Below, piece by piece: positions 5,990 through 6,113 of a stretch of 6,113 bases of DNA. The position numbers and the translations under genes were made by a program. How positions within the stretch are numbered: the stretch's first letter is position 1; each line of letters starts with the position of its first letter. This stretch comes from Planctomycetaceae bacterium (lineage in GTDB: Bacteria; Planctomycetota; Planctomycetia; Pirellulales; Thermoguttaceae), in the NCBI GenBank assembly GCA_031254675.1, contig JAIRTV010000544.1:1-6113 (forward strand). The letters are read 5' to 3'. The notes under the pieces are model-generated. The model was not told where the DNA came from, searched no databases, and saw only the letters and a list, made by a program, of their open reading frames with translations.

Positions 5990-6113
5990 ATGAAAATTAA
6001 TCAAATTAAAAGTATATTGAAACATTTTATCAAAATCAATTCAGATAATATCAAAATATTAGTTATAATTGTAGTGGTATTGTCTGGATTATCGTATTGG
6101 TACTTACAGCAAG
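5990..6113 (+). CDS. Start of a membrane-anchored protein, cut by the window end
   Basis: An ATG at 5990 opens a frame that runs to the last base without a stop, giving 41 residues. The N-terminus is basic (MKINQIKSILKH), followed by a membrane segment at about 23-39 (ILVIIVVVLSGLSYWYL), which suggests a signal anchor with the N-terminus inside. An earlier ATG at 5985 meets a stop at once. No clear Shine-Dalgarno sequence precedes it. It lies 119 bp after the HD gene on the same strand, so co-transcription is possible. The visible part is too short to name a family. Confidence 0.55.
   Translation, partial: MKINQIKSILKHFIKINSDNIKILVIIVVVLSGLSYWYLQQ

Overview
The window looks like chromosomal DNA from a fairly AT-rich, Gram-negative-type bacterium, most likely a member of the Planctomycetota. 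This placement is an inference from protein style. The soluble ~300-residue DUF58 protein, the GT4 glycosyltransferase with its REGLARVLPQ box, and the Asp/Glu/Trp low-complexity protein all resemble planctomycete proteins I remember, and most starts lack a Shine-Dalgarno sequence. There is no rRNA, tRNA, CRISPR array, transposase or phage gene here.

Layout. Positions 1-2699 are a minus-strand block, read right to left: a short Asp/Glu-rich protein with regularly spaced Trp (2325-2684), a DUF58/von Willebrand A-like protein (1314-2213) and a family 4 glycosyltransferase (1-1155). Positions 2700-3476 are a long intergenic region between divergent transcription units. It holds a good minus-strand extended -10 promoter, a 73-bp palindromic repeat built of ACACGGAA-like units, a two-copy 14-bp tandem repeat and a potentially structured stretch just before the next gene. 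Positions 3477-5870 (plus) encode a complete 7TM-HD phosphohydrolase of the PgpH/YqfF type, probably a cyclic di-AMP phosphodiesterase. After a 119-bp gap, a membrane-anchored protein begins at 5990 and is cut by the window end.

How the parts relate. The genes do not form one obvious pathway. The HD protein is a housekeeping-type signalling enzyme, but no phoH or ybeY gene lies next to it inside the window. The DUF58 protein lacks an adjacent MoxR ATPase gene; its upstream neighbour is instead the acidic Trp-repeat protein, which may share its transcript. The GT4 enzyme appears to have its own possible promoter. I see no convincing new multi-gene system. The items most worth a second look are the acidic Trp-periodic protein and its leader, the alternative hairpins before the DUF58 gene, and the repeat-rich intergenic region.
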